Source: Clostridia bacterium (GTDB lineage: Bacteria > Bacillota > Clostridia > Oscillospirales > Acutalibacteraceae). From it: DNA of 64,000 nt. Location: positions 91,438 to 155,437 of the forward strand of contig JAFQJH010000016.1 of NCBI GenBank assembly GCA_017415025.1. The letters are read 5' to 3'. Shown one piece after another: positions 63,304-64,000 of the stretch (position 1 is the first letter of the stretch; each line of letters starts with the position of its first letter). The notes below the pieces were generated by a model. That model was not told the origin of the DNA, did no database searches, and saw only the letters and a list, made by a program, of their open reading frames with translations. A program made the position numbers and the translations under genes.

Positions 63304-63765
63304 TTAAATGAATTTTACACCAATTTTTGTAAGCTCCTCTTCATCTTTTTCATTATCTGCGTAATATGCATATATTTCTTCATGCGATGAGCTTTCAAAA
63401 ATACATTCGTTGCTGTTAAAAAAGCATATATCCTCAACACAATCAGGATAATTCCACTTTGATATATCTTTCTTATTCTTAATATAAGATTTCAGAAATT
63501 CATTGTTTAATTTAAGAGCAAAAATCTGTTTTTCCGTACCCATTGAACAGCCGTAACAATTTGAATTAAATTTTCCTTTTAACAAAAAATTTGTCAATGA
63601 CTCAAACTGTTTGATTTTTGAAGCATATTTTTTATCATTATCGTCAACGGGATTTTGTGTTTCTATTTTCATATAAGTGAATGTATCACTTTTTGAAAAT
63701 AAAAACTCCATAAATTTTTCATAGGTTTTTCCGTTCAAGGAGCTTCCGTCTATGTAAAATGTCAT
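63304..63765 (-). CDS. Small AT-rich protein of unknown function
   Basis: 153 residues starting at ATG 63765 (MTFYIDGSSLNGKTYEKF), with GAAAGG upstream. Very rich in Asn, Lys, Asp and Glu, no signal peptide, no membrane helix. A few Cys (NCYGCSMG, CVEDICFF) occur but no clear metal site. It resembles small cytoplasmic immunity-type proteins only in size and composition. Codon use is more AT-rich than neighbours and repeats flank it on both sides, so recent acquisition is likely. Function unknown. Confidence 0.65.
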   Translation of the reverse strand: MTFYIDGSSLNGKTYEKFMEFLFSKSDTFTYMKIETQNPVDDNDKKYASKIKQFESLTNFLLKGKFNSNCYGCSMGTEKQIFALKLNNEFLKSYIKNKKDISKWNYPDCVEDICFFNSNECIFESSSHEEIYAYYADNEKDEEELTKIGVKFI

Positions 63766-63855
63766 ATCGTTTTTCCTTTCGTATTTATTTTTGAATAATG
63801 TGACAAATTGGGAGTTTGTCGATGTCTCTTCAATTTTGAAACAAGCTAAAGACAA

Positions 63856-64000
63856 GTAGCCTTCTCTGAAAGGGAAGGTGCCCGACAGGGCGGATGGGTG
63901 GAGCGTAAGCGACCACAAAGTTCTTTGATTTATCTTGTTTTTCTCGTTGCTTCGCAACGAACCCCTCAGTCACGACTTCGTCGTGCCAGCTCCCCTTTCA
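63856..64000. repeat. Dispersed hairpin-rich repeat, continues past window end
   Basis: Begins near GCCTTCTCTGAAAGGGAAGG and includes GGGCGGATGGGTGG, CGTTGC-TTC-GCAACG and CACGA-CTTCG-TCGTG hairpins, ending in CTCCCCTTTCA. This layout matches a non-coding repeat common in Clostridia. Open frames through it are artefacts. Confidence 0.65.

Noticed and set aside
63766-63957. N-terminal extension of the AT-rich orphan gene
   Set aside because: Passes through the hairpin-rich repeat; the ATG at 63765 has its own ribosome site.

Overview
The window looks like chromosome of a low-to-mid GC Gram-positive anaerobe of the class Clostridia, most likely a gut or rumen member of the Oscillospiraceae/Ruminococcaceae. 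Grounds: a CtsR-McsA-McsB-ClpC operon with CtsR boxes, an HrcA/GrpE/DnaK/DnaJ operon behind a perfect CIRCE element, a Cheo-type LexA box, RNase Y, AGGAGG-like ribosome sites with several TTG/GTG starts, many SigA-type promoters with 17-base spacers, a dockerin protein, several glycosidases and GPH-family sugar transport. The genus is inference.

Layout. 1-9.5 kb: carbohydrate genes (partial GH84, sugar kinase plus pentulose/hexulose-phosphate 3-epimerase, a propeller plus alpha/alpha-barrel protein, GH3 hexosaminidase), tRNA-Arg(ACG) beside a tRNA-tail-like repeat, and two TIM-barrel sugar isomerases. 9.5-20 kb: a 20-bp-periodic palindromic repeat, rny with a structured leader, metF-metH, a membrane M28 peptidase, an XRE/membrane/zinc-ribbon regulator, an FAD oxidoreductase with a terminator hairpin in its leader, and a GH5 endoglycoceramidase-like protein. 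20-25.9 kb: ctsR-mcsA-mcsB-clpC and a NERD protein. 25.9-32.4 kb (minus strand): a seven-gene nucleotide-heptose/sugar cassette. 32.6-38 kb: hrcA-grpE-dnaK-dnaJ-phosphatase. 38-41 kb: dockerin protein, two small genes and a purple-acid-phosphatase-like protein. 41.2-46 kb: rpsL-rpsG-fusA-tuf. 46-47.2 kb: clan GH-A glycosidase.

47.3-51.5 kb holds the most unusual locus: six tightly coupled genes (dual-HTH regulator, small coiled-coil protein, baseplate-like/M14-like protein, M23-SH3 endolysin, XhlA-like protein, SPP1-type holin). They sit behind a promoter whose 17-base spacer contains a perfect LexA box and behind a strongly folding leader. No capsid, portal, terminase or integrase genes accompany them, so it reads as a stand-alone SOS-inducible lysis module or a domesticated prophage remnant.

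51.5-64 kb: XRE-TPR regulator, pgk-tpiA-gpmI (lower glycolysis), serC-serA (serine biosynthesis from 3-phosphoglycerate), a class C beta-lactamase-like hydrolase, a GPH transporter beside a secreted GH5 enzyme, and an AT-rich orphan gene between two dispersed repeats. Most identifications rest on recognised family motifs read by eye; no database search was run.
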